From Archaeoglobus neptunius (GTDB taxonomy: Archaea; Halobacteriota; Archaeoglobi; Archaeoglobales; Archaeoglobaceae), in assembly GCF_016757965.1 (NCBI RefSeq), contig NZ_JAEKIW010000004.1, forward strand, positions 1 to 64,000: a DNA stretch of 64,000 bases. Direction: 5' to 3'. Shown here piece after piece: positions 34,061 to 43,196 of the stretch. Position 1 is the first letter of the stretch. Each line of letters begins with the position of its first letter. Below the pieces are notes generated by a model. The model searched no databases. It had not been told where the DNA came from and worked only from the letters and a program-made list of their open reading frames with translations. Both the position numbers and the translations under genes were made by a program.

Positions 34061-35923
34061 TTAAACTGCGACAGCAAGCTCCCTGAACTTGCTAATCAGT
34101 CTCTCCTTTTTCTCCCCCTCCAAAAGTACATGTTCCAGAACCTCATCAATTCTTGAAACAGGTATTACCTCTATCTTTCCTTCGTGCTCAGCATCAAGCA
34201 GCACGTCGTCTGTGTTGTCCTTCGGAATGACGACCTTCCTGATTCCTGCCTGAATTGCGGCTTCGATTTTTTGAGTAACGCCACCCACCGGCAACACCTC
34301 TCCCTTCACGGACAGGCTTCCTGTCATCGCAACAGACTGGTCTATCGGGATACCCTCTATTGCTGAAATAACGGCTGTTGCCACACTTATACTGGCCGAA
34401 TCACCTTCAACACCCTCGTACGTTCCTACAAACTGGATGTGTACGTCCATGTTTGAGATATCCCTTCCGGTGTACTTTTTAATTATGGCAGAGACGTTTA
34501 TCACAGCCTCCTTTGCAATCTCCTGAAGCCTTCCTGTTGCTATAACCCTGCCCTCTGATTTGCTCATTGATGGTGTCACTTCTGCGATTATTGGCAGAAC
34601 GATTCCTGCAGACTCGCCTATCACCGCAAGCCCGTTCACTCTCCCCACTTCGTATCCCTCTGTCAGGAACAGCTTGTAGTCCTTCCTTCTCTCGATGTAT
34701 TTGTCAGCGAGCTGTTCCTCAATCGTCTTTGCGATCTTTTTTGCCATCAGCACGTGTTCGACTCTGACGGTGTCTGAACCCTCACTTTTGGCAATATCTC
34801 CGGCAGTTCTGATAAGTCCACCAAGCTCTCTCAGTCTTAAGGTCAGATGATTTCTTCTTCCAGCTCTTCTCCTTGCTTCTTTGATTATCTCAGCGACAGC
34901 ATATCTGTCGAAATGTGGAATCTTACCGTCTTTAACGACCTCCTGGGCAACGAATCTCACAAGCTTCCTTCTGTTTTCGGGAGTGTCTGGCATTGTGTCG
35001 TTCATGTAAATCTCGTAGCCATAGCCCTCAATTCTGCTCCTCAACGCCGGATGCATGCCCATCAGAGCATCGAGATTGCCCGCAGCTACGAGAATGAAAT
35101 CACAGAGTACCGGTTCGGTTCTGACCATAGCCCCGCTGCTTCTTTCGCTCTGACCGGTAATTGGAAACTTCTTTTCCTGTAATGCTGTCAGGAGCTTCTG
35201 CTGAGATTCGATAGTCAACGTGTTGATCTCATCGATGTAAAGTACACCTTTGTGGGCCCTGTGAATTGCCCCCGCCTCCACCCTCTCATGTGCTGGAGTT
35301 TCCAGACCACCGCTCTGGAAGGGATCGTGTCTGACGTCTCCAAACAGAGCTCCGGCATGGGCCCCGGTGGCATCCTCAAACGGAGCGGTGACTTTCTCAG
35401 AGTTGTCAACCAGCAGTTTTGGAACGTTTCTGTCTTCTCTGGGGACGAAATAGCGGGACATCATCAGTATTAGCACTGCAGCAATTATACCCCATATCAG
35501 GTTTGCAGGATTTGTGATGATGGTGTAGCCGATTACCAGAAAAACAAGCGTGAATATTATGAAGTTCCTCGCCTGAGCTTTTTTCATTGCCTCCTCCTTG
35601 TAGGCCTCGACGATCTCTCTGCCCTTACCTGCTGGGACAAGCCTTATTTTCGGTTGATTTGGGTCCTGTGGATTTGGGTAAACCAGGATATCTTCCAGCT
35701 CCTCCTTCGGGAGCAGCTCTGCCATCGCCTTTGCCAGCATCGATTTTCCGGTACCTGGTGAGCCTATGAGCATTACATGCCTTTTCTGAACTGCAGCTTT
35801 TCTTATAGCTTCTACTGCGTGATCCTGGCCAATAACCTGATCAATCAGCCTTTCAGGTACCGATACATCCCTGGTCGATTCAAATTCCAACCCACCGAGG
35901 ATTTCAGCTATTTCGTCACTCAT
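34061..35923 (-). CDS. lonB: Archaeal membrane-bound Lon protease (LonB)
   Basis: 620 aa. AAA+ module with Walker A LIGSPGTGKSMLAKAM (~50-60), interrupted by two membrane helices (FIIFTLVFLVIGYTII and IWGIIAAVLILMMSRYF, ~120-160), Walker B GVLYIDEIN, and a C-terminal protease domain with the Ser-Lys dyad: Ser in EGDSASISVATAV (~515) and Lys in GGVTQKIEAA (~558). ATP-driven quality control at the membrane. ATG 35923 (MSDEIAEIL) is preferred to a TTG nine bases upstream. Confidence 0.95.
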   Translation of the reverse strand: MSDEIAEILGGLEFESTRDVSVPERLIDQVIGQDHAVEAIRKAAVQKRHVMLIGSPGTGKSMLAKAMAELLPKEELEDILVYPNPQDPNQPKIRLVPAGKGREIVEAYKEEAMKKAQARNFIIFTLVFLVIGYTIITNPANLIWGIIAAVLILMMSRYFVPREDRNVPKLLVDNSEKVTAPFEDATGAHAGALFGDVRHDPFQSGGLETPAHERVEAGAIHRAHKGVLYIDEINTLTIESQQKLLTALQEKKFPITGQSERSSGAMVRTEPVLCDFILVAAGNLDALMGMHPALRSRIEGYGYEIYMNDTMPDTPENRRKLVRFVAQEVVKDGKIPHFDRYAVAEIIKEARRRAGRRNHLTLRLRELGGLIRTAGDIAKSEGSDTVRVEHVLMAKKIAKTIEEQLADKYIERRKDYKLFLTEGYEVGRVNGLAVIGESAGIVLPIIAEVTPSMSKSEGRVIATGRLQEIAKEAVINVSAIIKKYTGRDISNMDVHIQFVGTYEGVEGDSASISVATAVISAIEGIPIDQSVAMTGSLSVKGEVLPVGGVTQKIEAAIQAGIRKVVIPKDNTDDVLLDAEHEGKIEVIPVSRIDEVLEHVLLEGEKKERLISKFRELAVAV

Positions 35924-35959
35924 CTCAATCAAATCTTTAACCCCAAGGTATTAAAATAA

Positions 35960-36343
35960 CTAACCCAGCATTCTACACCTTCCCAAATACCACACCTCAA
36001 GTTTAATACACTTGGTTGCTTCGCAGTCAGTCTCGGTGCATGCGAAACAGGGAGGGAGTCCTGTGACCTCCTCAACTCTGTCCAGCACCGCCTTGAGGTC
36101 AAATTCTTCTTCCTCTTCCTCTTCCTCTGCACCAGCCGGAACTATTTTGAAGGTTTTGACACCGTCAACAACGACCTCGACTCTCCTTATGAGCCCCTCT
36201 TTTTCCAGTTTTCTCAGAATCCTCGAACATTTGCTGCTGTCAATGTTCAGTTCTTTCCACAGGTCTTTTTGCAGAACTGCTCCTCTCTCTTCGAGAATCT
36301 TCAGTATTTCTTCTCTCGTATCCACTATCTGAAACTCGGTCAT
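35960..36343 (-). CDS. Winged-helix regulator with C-terminal cysteine cluster
   Basis: 127 aa: winged helix at ~8-70 (TREEILKILEERGAVLQKDLW, SSKCSRILRKLEKEGLI), an acidic linker of eight consecutive Glu, and a tail with CFAC, C, C and C (CFACTETDCEATKC...CRMLG). Five or six cysteines in 35 residues suggest an Fe-S or zinc site, so it may be a redox- or metal-sensing repressor. Overlaps the Lsm gene by 4 bp. Confidence 0.75.
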   Translation of the reverse strand: MTEFQIVDTREEILKILEERGAVLQKDLWKELNIDSSKCSRILRKLEKEGLIRRVEVVVDGVKTFKIVPAGAEEEEEEEEFDLKAVLDRVEEVTGLPPCFACTETDCEATKCIKLEVWYLGRCRMLG

Positions 36344-36579
36344 TCTTCTTGTGGCTGGATTAAAACGACGTTATTGCCTCTTAGCACTATCTCGCCAAGG
36401 TTCCTCAGCTTTTCGTCTCCCCTGCACTCGGTGGCATTTGTAAGGTACAGATTCATGTAGTCATCGACCCCTTCAAGTCTGCCTACCAACTGGTTTTCCT
36501 CACCCTTCATTTCGACCCTAATTATTTTTCCTATCAGTGATCTCACCATCTGGTTCGGAAGCACCCTATCACCTCTCAC
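36340..36579 (-). CDS. Sm-like RNA-binding protein (SmAP)
   Basis: A 79-aa Lsm protein with Sm1 (GKIIRVEMKGEENQLVGRL, then DDYMNLYLTNA) and Sm2 (GEIVLRGNNVVLIQP). Forms heptameric or hexameric rings binding U-rich RNA. Co-encoded with the winged-helix Cys-cluster protein; divergent from the epimerase gene. Confidence 0.93.
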   Translation of the reverse strand: MRGDRVLPNQMVRSLIGKIIRVEMKGEENQLVGRLEGVDDYMNLYLTNATECRGDEKLRNLGEIVLRGNNVVLIQPQEE

Positions 36580-36629
36580 TGAGCATTTGCAGAAAAAGTA
36601 TATAACTACTCATTTTAAAATCTTTCCCA

Positions 36630-37532
36630 ATGATCGTGGTAACCGGTGGAGCAGGGTTTATAGGGAGTCATGTGGTCGACAGGCTGGTAGAATCCGACGA
36701 TATAATAATTATAGACAATTTCTCAAGTGGAAAGCCTGTGTTTGTGAACAAGGAGGCACAGTTGGTCAGAGCGGATTTAACCTCTGATGATATAGGGATG
36801 TACTTTAAAGGTGCAGATGAGGTATGGCACATTGCAGCAAACCCGGATGTTAGGGTTGGGGCCGAGAATCCTGACGAAATCTACAGAAATAATGTTCTTG
36901 CAACCTACAGGGTTCTCGAGGCTATGAGGAAGGCGGAGGTGAGCAGGATTATTTTCACGTCAACCTCAACGGTCTATGGTGAGGCAAAGGTAATCCCAAC
37001 ACCTGAAGACTACTCCTGTCATCCCATAAGCATTTATGGGGCATCTAAACTGGCGTGTGAGGCTTTAATAGAATCTTACTGCCATACCTTTGAGATGCAG
37101 GCGTGGATCTACAGATTCGCCAACGTTATTGGAAAGAGGAGCACGCACGGAGTGATATATGATTTCATAATGAAGCTGAGGAGAAATCCAGATGAGCTGG
37201 AGATTCTGGGAAACGGTGAGCAGAATAAATCCTATATCTATATAAGTGACTGCGTTGATGCCATGTTTGCAGGATTAAAGGCCAATGAGAGAGTCAACAT
37301 TTTCAACATAGGCAGTGAGGATCAGGTTAAGGTCAGGAGGATAGCGGAGATCGTTTGTGAGGAGCTGGGATTAACTCCCGTGTTCAGATTTACCGGTGGG
37401 GAGAGGGGATGGAAGGGAGATGTGCCTGTAATGCTTCTGGATATCGGGAGGCTGAAAGCTTTGGGATGGAGACCAAAGTACAGCAGTGAAGAGGCTGTTA
37501 GAATGGCGGTTAGAGATCTGTTAAATGAATAG
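36630..37532 (+). CDS. NAD-dependent sugar epimerase (UDP-glucose 4-epimerase-like)
   Basis: A 300-aa extended SDR: TGGAGFIGSHVVDRL (NAD-binding, ~5-19), HIAANPDVRVG, Ser-Thr in TSTSTVYGEA, and catalytic YGASK (~139). GalE-like enzymes convert UDP-Glc and UDP-Gal or the HexNAc forms; here probably for glycan or lipid sugars. ATG 36630, with the upstream ATAACTACTCATTTTAAAAT region acting as promoter. Tail overlaps the DUF1614 gene by 12 bp. Confidence 0.9.
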   Translation: MIVVTGGAGFIGSHVVDRLVESDDIIIIDNFSSGKPVFVNKEAQLVRADLTSDDIGMYFKGADEVWHIAANPDVRVGAENPDEIYRNNVLATYRVLEAMRKAEVSRIIFTSTSTVYGEAKVIPTPEDYSCHPISIYGASKLACEALIESYCHTFEMQAWIYRFANVIGKRSTHGVIYDFIMKLRRNPDELEILGNGEQNKSYIYISDCVDAMFAGLKANERVNIFNIGSEDQVKVRRIAEIVCEELGLTPVFRFTGGERGWKGDVPVMLLDIGRLKALGWRPKYSSEEAVRMAVRDLLNE

Positions 37533-38219
37533 AACCGAGAAAACGACGGCAAAGATACCTGTCAGGAATATTCCATCGAAGGTTCCAGCTCCACCAATGC
37601 TTACGACGCCCGAACCTATTTTGTCAAGGTCTTTCAGATGGAGTATATCTGCCCCGAAAAGGGCGGATAAAACTCCTGTTGAAAATGCGAGCTTTGGCAG
37701 CAGTATAAGTGGCTTTCCGAAAAGAATCAGTACTAAAAATCCAAAGAACGCTGCTGAGAGTGGAGGAACAAGCATGGGGACGACGATCCCAACACTCGGA
37801 ACGGGTCTGGCAAAGCTGTAGATTATGGCTGTGCTGAGAAGAAAGACGATCAGCCATGCATCAGGAGGTAAATGCCTGAAAAGATCCATCATGGCCTTAA
37901 CTGCAAGAATTGAAGGAAAAACGCACCCTCCCAGATTTACGGCTATAACCATTTTCTGTTTTCTCCTCACTGCATACATCAGGCCGAAAATTCTGTACCT
38001 CGTTTCGTATACAACACCCTCCTTTTCGTAAACGGGGATGTTTATGAAACTGCCAACCAGTATGAAGAAGAATATCGTCATGGCAGTCTGACCATCAACA
38101 CCGAAAACGACCTGAAAAACAGTTGTGCCGGTGAATATGAATAGTACGAGAAAGAGCGGTACCACTATAAGCAGCAGAAACAGGGGAAGAATTAGAGGGG
38201 GAAAGAGGTAATCCCTCAT
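37521..38219 (-). CDS. DUF1614 membrane protein
   Basis: 232 aa, about seven membrane helices, with the family segments GSFINIPVYEKE and VNLGGCVFPSILAVKAM, and IGGAGTFDGIFLTGI near the end. Function unknown. Last gene of the isoprenoid operon; starts in a 4-bp overlap with the PRC-barrel gene. Confidence 0.88.
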   Translation of the reverse strand: MRDYLFPPLILPLFLLLIVVPLFLVLFIFTGTTVFQVVFGVDGQTAMTIFFFILVGSFINIPVYEKEGVVYETRYRIFGLMYAVRRKQKMVIAVNLGGCVFPSILAVKAMMDLFRHLPPDAWLIVFLLSTAIIYSFARPVPSVGIVVPMLVPPLSAAFFGFLVLILFGKPLILLPKLAFSTGVLSALFGADILHLKDLDKIGSGVVSIGGAGTFDGIFLTGIFAVVFSVLFI

Positions 38220-38506
38220 CTGACTCTTCTTCTATCCACCACTATGAAATCCTTAAGGGATCTCACACACTCAAATGGAATTATGTAGAGCCCCTCCTCC
38301 TTTTTAAAGTCCGGTACCTCGTTTTGGGGCTTTACCAGCAGGTTTACAATACTTCCAGTCTTAAAGTCAACCGTTATGTTGTAGAGAGTACCAACCACAG
38401 TTCCATCAGTCAGCACAACTGATTTGCGGGCCAGACTTTTTGCAGGAACGTACATTTTATCACCATTTAAATTTTCAATCAACACATATAAATTTTTGTC
38501 GCTCAC
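38216..38506 (-). CDS. PRC-barrel domain protein
   Basis: A 96-aa single PRC-barrel: SLARKSVVLTDGTVVGTLYNITVDFKTGSI and a closing YIIPFECVRSLKDFIVV. Archaeal PRC-barrels include CdpB-type proteins that link FtsZ to SepF, but others bind RNA; type cannot be set from this alone. GTG start in a GTGA overlap with the prenyl synthase stop. Confidence 0.85.
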   Translation of the reverse strand: MSDKNLYVLIENLNGDKMYVPAKSLARKSVVLTDGTVVGTLYNITVDFKTGSIVNLLVKPQNEVPDFKKEEGLYIIPFECVRSLKDFIVVDRRRVR

Positions 38507-39456
38507 TTCCTTCTTGTGACAAGGTATTCGGTCAGTTCAACAAGCAGATTCTTTGCATCGTTGTCGGGAAGAACATTTAACTTCTCTTTTGCGATATCTG
38601 CTAATTCTCTCGATTTGGTCATTGCGTAGTCAACAGCTCCACACTCTTTCAGCTTGTCGATGTCTTCCCGGATTTCCTCTTCCTCCGCTCTCTCTTTACC
38701 AAATGTCTTCAGCTCCACACCCCTTTCAAAGGCTTTTATTACGATCAGGGTCTTTTTACCCTTCAGAAGGTCGCTTCCCCAATCCTTTCCGGTTTCCTCC
38801 GTTAAGTCCAGCAGATCATCGTGGATCTGAAATGCCATTCCACTCAGTATTCCATAGTCCCACAGGCTGTTAACGACCTCTTCACTTTCTCCGAAAAGAA
38901 TTGCAGGTATGGAAGCCGCAGCAGCAATCAGGACACCCGTTTTGAGTTTTATCATCTGCATGTACTCCTCTTCGGACACTTTATCCCTGCCCTCAAAGCT
39001 CATATCCATATACTGACCTTCACAAATCTTTATGCACACCTCGGACAGCCTCTCCACAGCCCTGACGATATCACGTTTCTCAACATCACACCTGGTGAGC
39101 AGCTTGAAAGCCTCGGCAAAAAGGGTATCACCGGCGAGAATTGCAGTAGCCTCTCCGTAAACCCTGTGGACCGTAGGAACACCCCTCCTCATCTCATCTC
39201 TGTCCATTATGTCGTCGTGGACAAGGGTGAAGTTGTGGATAGTTTCAACACTAACAGCAGCGGGTAGAATTTTCCTGTAATCCTTTCCCAGTGCTTCCGC
39301 TACCAGCAAGCTGATTACAGGTCTCAGCCTCTTTCCTCCCGCCTTTATCAGATGTCTTGCGGCTCTGTAAAGTCCTTCCGGCTCAAGCTCGGGGAGGTAT
39401 TTGGCAATTGCCTCGTTTATGACATCCGCTCTTTTAGCAATTTCATCCTTCAGCAT
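38503..39456 (-). CDS. idsA: Polyprenyl (geranylgeranyl) diphosphate synthase
   Basis: A 317-aa all-alpha trans-prenyltransferase. First Asp-rich motif LVHDDIMDRDEMRRG (~82) and second HDDLLDLTEETGKD (~212), with FQ and KKT motifs conserved. Makes C20 (possibly C25) diphosphate for ether lipids, the substrate of the GGGP synthase at 2749-3438. Directly after the IPP isomerase gene. Confidence 0.93.
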   Translation of the reverse strand: MLKDEIAKRADVINEAIAKYLPELEPEGLYRAARHLIKAGGKRLRPVISLLVAEALGKDYRKILPAAVSVETIHNFTLVHDDIMDRDEMRRGVPTVHRVYGEATAILAGDTLFAEAFKLLTRCDVEKRDIVRAVERLSEVCIKICEGQYMDMSFEGRDKVSEEEYMQMIKLKTGVLIAAAASIPAILFGESEEVVNSLWDYGILSGMAFQIHDDLLDLTEETGKDWGSDLLKGKKTLIVIKAFERGVELKTFGKERAEEEEIREDIDKLKECGAVDYAMTKSRELADIAKEKLNVLPDNDAKNLLVELTEYLVTRRK

Positions 39457-39457
39457 G

Positions 39458-40501
39458 CTATCTACCCTTTCGAAATTCTATCCATTCTCTCAGCCTGCCC
39501 GTTATGAACGTTTTTGCCATTTTCAAATTCTCTGTATCCCGACAACCCGTTAAAAACATTGCCGTTTTTAACCCTTTTCTAAAGTACTCCAGCATGGCCT
39601 TCACTTTCTCAGCCCCTTCAGTTGCTGGCCTGAGGAATGGCAGTGCAGCACTCCCCAAACTTGCTCCCAGGGCCAGACTCTTTGCAATATCGAGACCGCT
39701 TCTTATACCACCGGTCGCTATAAGGGGCAGAATTCCCCTGCAGTCCACTATGCTGAAGGCAGTAGGCAGTCCCCAATCCCAGAAATCGAATCCAACGGCC
39801 TTTGATACATCGTCCTCAACTCTGTATACCTCAACTCCGCTGAAGGTTGTACCGCCCTTACCACCAACGTCAATTGCAGAAACTCCTGCGTCTTTAAGCA
39901 TATTCGCAATTTCCCGGCTTATCCCGGCACCGGTTTCCTTGGCGATTACCGGCACATCTATTTCTCTGCAGACCTCCTCTATCGCTTTAAGGCAGTTCTC
40001 GGCGTTCACATCTCCCTCAGGCTGCACAGCCTCCTGAAGGTAGTTGAGATGGATGGCGACAGCGTCAGCTTCTATCATCTCAACAGCCTTTTCAACGACC
40101 TCAACCCCTTTTTCCAGTACCTGCGGGATGCCAATGTTTGCATAAATAAAAGCAGTCGGTGCCTTGTCCCTTACAACGGTAAAGCTGTCTGCCAGACTTT
40201 CGTCCTCAATTGCAGCTCTCTGACTGCCAACTCCCATTCCAACTCCGACCTCTTCAACAGCTTCAGCAAGATTGGCGTTTATGCTCTTGGTTTCAGGATG
40301 GCCTCCGGTCATTGAAGCGATCAGAAACGGAAAGCTTAGTTTTTTTCCAAAAAACTCTACTTCAGTGTTTATTTTGTAGTAATCTATTTCTGGAAGGGCC
40401 TTGTGTATCAGCATGACATCTTCCAGGCCGCTGTAAAGGGATTCCACCTCTTTATCGAGGCAGATTCGTATATGATCCATCTTTCTTTTTGACGTCATCA
40501 T
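39458..40501 (-). CDS. fni: Isopentenyl-diphosphate delta-isomerase, type 2 (FMN)
   Basis: 347 aa TIM barrel: RKMDHIRICLDKEVE, ASMTGGHPETKSINANLA, GVGSQRAAIED (~95), KETGAGIS (~194) and GGIRSGLDIAKSLALGA (~262). Interconverts IPP and DMAPP using reduced FMN. Start in a 4-bp overlap with the isopentenyl phosphate kinase stop. Confidence 0.95.
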   Translation of the reverse strand: MMTSKRKMDHIRICLDKEVESLYSGLEDVMLIHKALPEIDYYKINTEVEFFGKKLSFPFLIASMTGGHPETKSINANLAEAVEEVGVGMGVGSQRAAIEDESLADSFTVVRDKAPTAFIYANIGIPQVLEKGVEVVEKAVEMIEADAVAIHLNYLQEAVQPEGDVNAENCLKAIEEVCREIDVPVIAKETGAGISREIANMLKDAGVSAIDVGGKGGTTFSGVEVYRVEDDVSKAVGFDFWDWGLPTAFSIVDCRGILPLIATGGIRSGLDIAKSLALGASLGSAALPFLRPATEGAEKVKAMLEYFRKGLKTAMFLTGCRDTENLKMAKTFITGRLREWIEFRKGR

Positions 40502-41226
40502 ACAATCACCTCGGTTCCAATATCTCCCCCATCAAGGAACGTCCTGATGTTCTCATAGCATCCTCGGAAAATGTAAACCTTCTTGTTCTTCATCTCAAAC
40601 ACTCTTTTTACCTTTTTGATCATTCCGCCGGTTACATCTTCCCTTCTGCCCCCTTCTTCTCGAATTCTCTCAATATCTCCCAGCCTCAGCCTTTTAATTA
40701 CTTTTCCCCCGAAAATAACTCCGTCAACGTCGGTTGCAAACCCCACTCTTTTGACGTTCAGTTTTTCTGCGAGATATACAACAATATCGTCTCCGGATAA
40801 GACCTCCACCCCGTCAGCTCCGATGATTACATCCCCATGGAGGACGGGAAGAAAATTGTTTTCCAGGGCTCTCCTGATATGTCCCAGATCACACATCAGA
40901 TCGGTATCTTTCCTGAAGAAGCAGAAAGGGTGGATGGGCATAGCCGGGACATCAAATTCTGTCAGGGTTGAGCAGAACCTCTCACTCAGCCTTAAACATG
41001 CGAGATGTACTTTTGAAGCGCCATGCGAGCTGAGACCGTACCTCCTAACGTGAGGATGCCCAAAGGAGCCTGCACCGTGCACGACAATCAGCCCGCTCCA
41101 GTCTTCTGAGATTGCTCTGCAGACCTCCTCAAGATTGCTCTCATTTAGCTTCTCAAATGCACCTTCTCTCTTGTCGGTTATCACCGATCCACCGATTTTC
41201 AGTATCCTGAGTTCATTCATCTTCAA
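40498..41226 (-). CDS. Isopentenyl phosphate kinase
   Basis: 242 aa, amino acid kinase fold: LKIGGSVITDK and HGAGSFGHPHVRRYG with the diagnostic substrate-binding His of IPK, plus GDVIIGADGVEVLSGDD and TGGMIKKV. Phosphorylates isopentenyl phosphate to IPP, the last step of the archaeal alternative mevalonate route. Overlaps mevalonate kinase by 14 bp. Confidence 0.93.
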   Translation of the reverse strand: MKMNELRILKIGGSVITDKREGAFEKLNESNLEEVCRAISEDWSGLIVVHGAGSFGHPHVRRYGLSSHGASKVHLACLRLSERFCSTLTEFDVPAMPIHPFCFFRKDTDLMCDLGHIRRALENNFLPVLHGDVIIGADGVEVLSGDDIVVYLAEKLNVKRVGFATDVDGVIFGGKVIKRLRLGDIERIREEGGRREDVTGGMIKKVKRVFEMKNKKVYIFRGCYENIRTFLDGGDIGTEVIV

Positions 41227-42073
41227 TCCTGACCCCCTCCTCTCCGCACCTCACCACAATGCTGTTTTCCGGGATAACTCCTTCAAGGATGCCAAACAAA
41301 CATCCTCCACCACCAGCTCCAGTAATCTTTGCATTAAGCCCCCTTCTTTCAAGTTCAGCAATCACCCTGTCAATTTCCGGGGTGCTCACGCCTATCGCTC
41401 TCAGCAGGGACTGGTTGATCGAAATCAATCTTTTTATTGTTTCTTTGTCACCCATATTCCGGCTGGCCTCAATGGAGATGCGATCAATTGCGTCAAAAAT
41501 TTTCTCGGTGATTTCCGGATGCTGTTTTTTCAGCACTGCCACCTTTGAAACCATTTCTGCAGTTGACCGCCTTCCCATGTTGATCACGAAGAATTCAAAA
41601 GGCACATTCAGCTCTCGTCTTTCTGGAAACAGCCATGCACCACCGTATGTGGAGATGAACGGATCTATGCCACTTGCTCTTCCCTGCACATCGATTTCTA
41701 CCTGCTTTGCCATCTCAAAAATTTCCTCTCTGCTCATTTCAATTCCGAATTCGGCACTCAGGGCCTTAATTGTAGCAACGATTACAGCTCCCGAGCTTCC
41801 CAGCCCTGAGCCAATAGGAATATCGCTTTCAATCTCAATCTGGGCTCCGCTCAAATTGAAAACCTCTCCAAACCTTTTTACGGCGAAACTGACGTATGGA
41901 TGAACTCTGAAATCCAGTCCTGTAACTCCGATCTGTGATTTTATTTTGAACTCCCGTGCCCTTCTTACCTTAACTCGGCAACGCAGATTGATGGCAGAAA
42001 CAATAGCATGTCTTCCATATACAACTGCATGTTCGCCGAATAGTATTATCTTGCCTGGGGCGGAAGCAATCAT
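41213..42073 (-). CDS. mvk: Mevalonate kinase
   Basis: A 286-aa GHMP kinase: SAPGKIILFGEHAVVYG (~4-20), SDIPIGSGLGSSGAV (ATP loop, ~90-105), catalytic Asp in ASGIDPFIS, and KITGAGGGGCLFG (~245). Phosphorylates mevalonate. First gene of the six-gene operon mvk, IPK, fni, idsA, PRC-barrel, DUF1614; its upstream TATTTAAAG serves as TATA element. Confidence 0.95.
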   Translation of the reverse strand: MIASAPGKIILFGEHAVVYGRHAIVSAINLRCRVKVRRAREFKIKSQIGVTGLDFRVHPYVSFAVKRFGEVFNLSGAQIEIESDIPIGSGLGSSGAVIVATIKALSAEFGIEMSREEIFEMAKQVEIDVQGRASGIDPFISTYGGAWLFPERRELNVPFEFFVINMGRRSTAEMVSKVAVLKKQHPEITEKIFDAIDRISIEASRNMGDKETIKRLISINQSLLRAIGVSTPEIDRVIAELERRGLNAKITGAGGGGCLFGILEGVIPENSIVVRCGEEGVRIEDE

Positions 42074-42141
42074 TGAGAACTGTAGGCTGATTATTTAAAG
42101 AATTTTGTGATGCTCAAAATTTTTTTTAACTTGGTGGTTAC

Positions 42142-43164
42142 TTGCATGTGTTGTTCATTCTTATACTTACCTCAAGGTGCAACTCAAACTGCAGATACTG
42201 CGGTGGTTATGATCCGCACCTGATGCCCGAAGAACCGGAGTACTCGATAGCTGATCTGCAAAACTTTATCTCACAGTACGACAGGCCGTCAATAGCTTTT
42301 TACGGCGGAGAACCCCTTTTGAGAACAGATCTGATAATGAAAATAATCGATTGCGTAGATGCCGAACACTTCATACTTCAGACTAATGGTTTGTTGCTGA
42401 ACAGACTTCCCGGGGAGTACATAAGGGAATTCTCAACAATTCTGATCTCCTTTGACGGAAGGAAGGATGTTCATAACTACTACAGAAGAGGTACTTACGA
42501 CAGGGTTCTGGAAAATGCCAGAAATGTGAGCAGACAGTTTGACGGAGAGCTAATCGCCAGAATGGTGGCCAGCTCGGAAACCGACATTTACCTGGATGTG
42601 ATGCACATTCTGTCTCTGGATGTTTTTACACACGTTCACTGGCAGATAGATGCAGTCTGGAGCCGTTACAGGTGGAACTTCGAGGAATGGGTAGGCAGGT
42701 ATAATGCAGGTGTTAGAAAACTTGTGAATTTCTGGATTGACGAGCTGCAGAGGGATAGGCTGCATAACATTGTTCCGTTTCTCGGCGTTGTGTCAGCGTT
42801 AAGGAGAGGGTATCAGAGTCCGCCTTGCGCTTCAGGCTATGAGTCATTTGCGATAACTACCGATGGCAGGATTTTAGCCTGTCCGGTATGCCCCGATCTG
42901 GAATGGAACAACCTGGGTGACATTTTCTCCGGGTTTAGGAGGGGCGTTAATATTCTTGAACCCTGCCCGAACTGCAATTACTTCAGATTTTGCGGTGGAA
43001 GGTGCCTCTTCTTTAATAGGGAAAGGCTCTGGGGTCAGAGAGGATTTGAACTGGTTTGCTCAACGGTCAGAAACCTCGTGGATTCCATACTTGCCAGGAA
43101 GGATGAGATCTCATGTGAAATAGCATATCCTGAATTCCTCAACACCACGGAGATCATTCCATGA
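42142..43164 (+). CDS. Radical SAM/SPASM-like enzyme, putative peptide modifier (AF1357 type)
   Basis: 340 aa. Radical SAM cluster CNSNCRYC (~13-20), AFYGGEPLL (~52), and a C-terminal SPASM-like region with C at ~230, CPVC (~252) and CPNC...CGGRC (~280-292) for auxiliary Fe-S clusters. The layout fits the archaeal family annotated as putative peptide-modifying rSAM, AF1357 family. Start is TTG 42142 or GTG 42148 after GGTGG. No obvious precursor peptide is seen next to it. The stop overlaps an ATGA and leads into the HDAC-like gene. Confidence 0.82.
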   Translation: MHVLFILILTSRCNSNCRYCGGYDPHLMPEEPEYSIADLQNFISQYDRPSIAFYGGEPLLRTDLIMKIIDCVDAEHFILQTNGLLLNRLPGEYIREFSTILISFDGRKDVHNYYRRGTYDRVLENARNVSRQFDGELIARMVASSETDIYLDVMHILSLDVFTHVHWQIDAVWSRYRWNFEEWVGRYNAGVRKLVNFWIDELQRDRLHNIVPFLGVVSALRRGYQSPPCASGYESFAITTDGRILACPVCPDLEWNNLGDIFSGFRRGVNILEPCPNCNYFRFCGGRCLFFNRERLWGQRGFELVCSTVRNLVDSILARKDEISCEIAYPEFLNTTEIIP

Positions 43165-43196
43165 AGTATATATTGAAGAAAGGCGGAAAGAGAAAT

